A DNA stretch of 55,733 nt from Flavobacteriaceae bacterium. GTDB taxonomy: Bacteria; Bacteroidota; Bacteroidia; Flavobacteriales; Flavobacteriaceae. The position numbers and the translations under genes are program-made. Each line of letters opens with the position of its first letter. Within the stretch, counting starts at the first letter, position 1. The stretch is from the NCBI GenBank assembly GCA_023954685.1, contig JAGSHF010000002.1, positions 1 through 55,733 on the forward strand, read 5' to 3'. The notes under the pieces were generated by a model, which worked only from the letters and a program-made list of their open reading frames with translations, was not told the DNA's origin and did not search any database. Shown here in pieces: positions 55,399 to 55,733 of the stretch.

Positions 55399-55733
55399 AT
55401 GGTTCAATCTCCTTTAGACATACAAGTTAAAACGCTTCCAAATGCGCCCGGTGTGTATCAATATTTTGATGCCAATGATACCATTATTTACGTTGGTAAA
55501 GCGAAAAACTTAAAGAAACGTGTGAGTTCTTATTTTACCAAAACACATGATGATGGTAAGACTAGAATTTTGGTTCGTAAAATCAACAGTATCAAACATA
55601 TTGTAGTAGAAACAGAAACTGATGCCTTATTATTGGAGAATAATCTAATAAAAAAATACAAGCCACGATATAATGTTTTGCTTAAGGATGATAAGTCATA
55701 CCCTTGGATTTGTATCAAAAATGAGCGTTTCCC
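55399..55733 (+). CDS. uvrC: Excinuclease ABC subunit C, N-terminal part
   Basis: The ATG at 55399 opens a frame that runs off the window after 111 codons. Residues 1-111 are the GIY-YIG nuclease domain of Uvr[13 protein letters not shown] and [18 protein letters not shown], then [21 protein letters not shown] and [11 protein letters not shown]. UvrC makes the two cuts around damaged DNA in nucleotide excision repair. The rest of the gene is outside the window. It is divergent from rimK. Confidence 0.94.
   Translation, partial: MVQSPLDIQVKTLPNAPGVYQYFDANDTIIYVGKAKNLKKRVSSYFTKTHDDGKTRILVRKINSIKHIVVETETDALLLENNLIKKYKPRYNVLLKDDKSYPWICIKNERF

Overview
The window is chromosomal DNA from a member of the Bacteroidetes, almost certainly family Flavobacteriaceae. 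Signs of this are the AT-rich sequence, a SusC/SusD pair, many lipoproteins with a Cys lipobox, carboxypeptidase-regulatory-like TonB receptors, a short epsilon subunit with atpD-atpC set apart from other ATP synthase genes, a DUF4270 lipoprotein next to glmS, and promoter-like boxes of the TTG / TAnnTTTG type. The genus cannot be decided from the sequence. I saw no rRNA, tRNA, CRISPR array, insertion sequence or prophage gene, and no gene-free stretch longer than 300 bases.

Layout. 1-7.1 kb is mixed housekeeping: the tail of a barrel protein, a Cys/Met PLP enzyme, a DUF3298-type lipoprotein, a Na+/H+ antiporter, DinB and ArsC-like proteins, a FemAB-like acetyltransferase, DUF1761 and a thioesterase. 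7.2-9.2 kb is a yicC-gmk-nadD operon, followed by a BON-LysM protein, a family lipoprotein and gpsA. 12.1-15.4 kb encodes a large VCBS/ASPIC lipoprotein.

15.4-31.2 kb is the main accessory region: an amino-sugar (GlcNAc/chitooligosaccharide type) utilisation locus organised as a divergon. Leftward run SusC, SusD, a NagB-PIG-L fusion, a small lipoprotein and a GH20 hexosaminidase. Rightward run a LytS-type kinase, a LytTR regulator, a sodium:solute symporter, a NagX-like acyltransferase, a PhyH-family oxygenase and a Gfo/Idh/MocA oxidoreductase. A plausible flow is import of oligosaccharide by SusCD, release of GlcNAc by GH20, inner-membrane uptake by the symporter, and deacetylation plus deamination by the fusion enzyme. 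No separate NagA or GlcNAc kinase is present here.

31.2-42.0 kb is mostly leftward: atpD-atpC, a TonB receptor with an SGNH hydrolase, then an apparent operon of a truncated GT5 (glycogen-synthase-like) protein, DUF4270 lipoprotein and glmS. 42.1-52.9 kb is rightward: panC, panD, a flippase-like membrane protein, two tandem alpha/beta-hydrolase paralogues with Asp where the nucleophilic Ser should be, radA, ileS with a GVHH signature in place of HxGH, a zinc-less TraR/DksA protein and lspA. 52.9-55.3 kb is a tightly overlapped leftward operon (rimK, an aspartoacylase-like protein, 5-formyl-THF cyclo-ligase), and the window ends inside uvrC.

Most of the window is ordinary. The points most worth testing are the NagB-PIG-L fusion in its divergon, the GVHH motif of IleS, the Asp-for-Ser hydrolase pair, a perfect 26-bp inverted repeat downstream of glmS, tandem hairpins abutting the atpC start codon, and the missing ATG of the LytS-type kinase.
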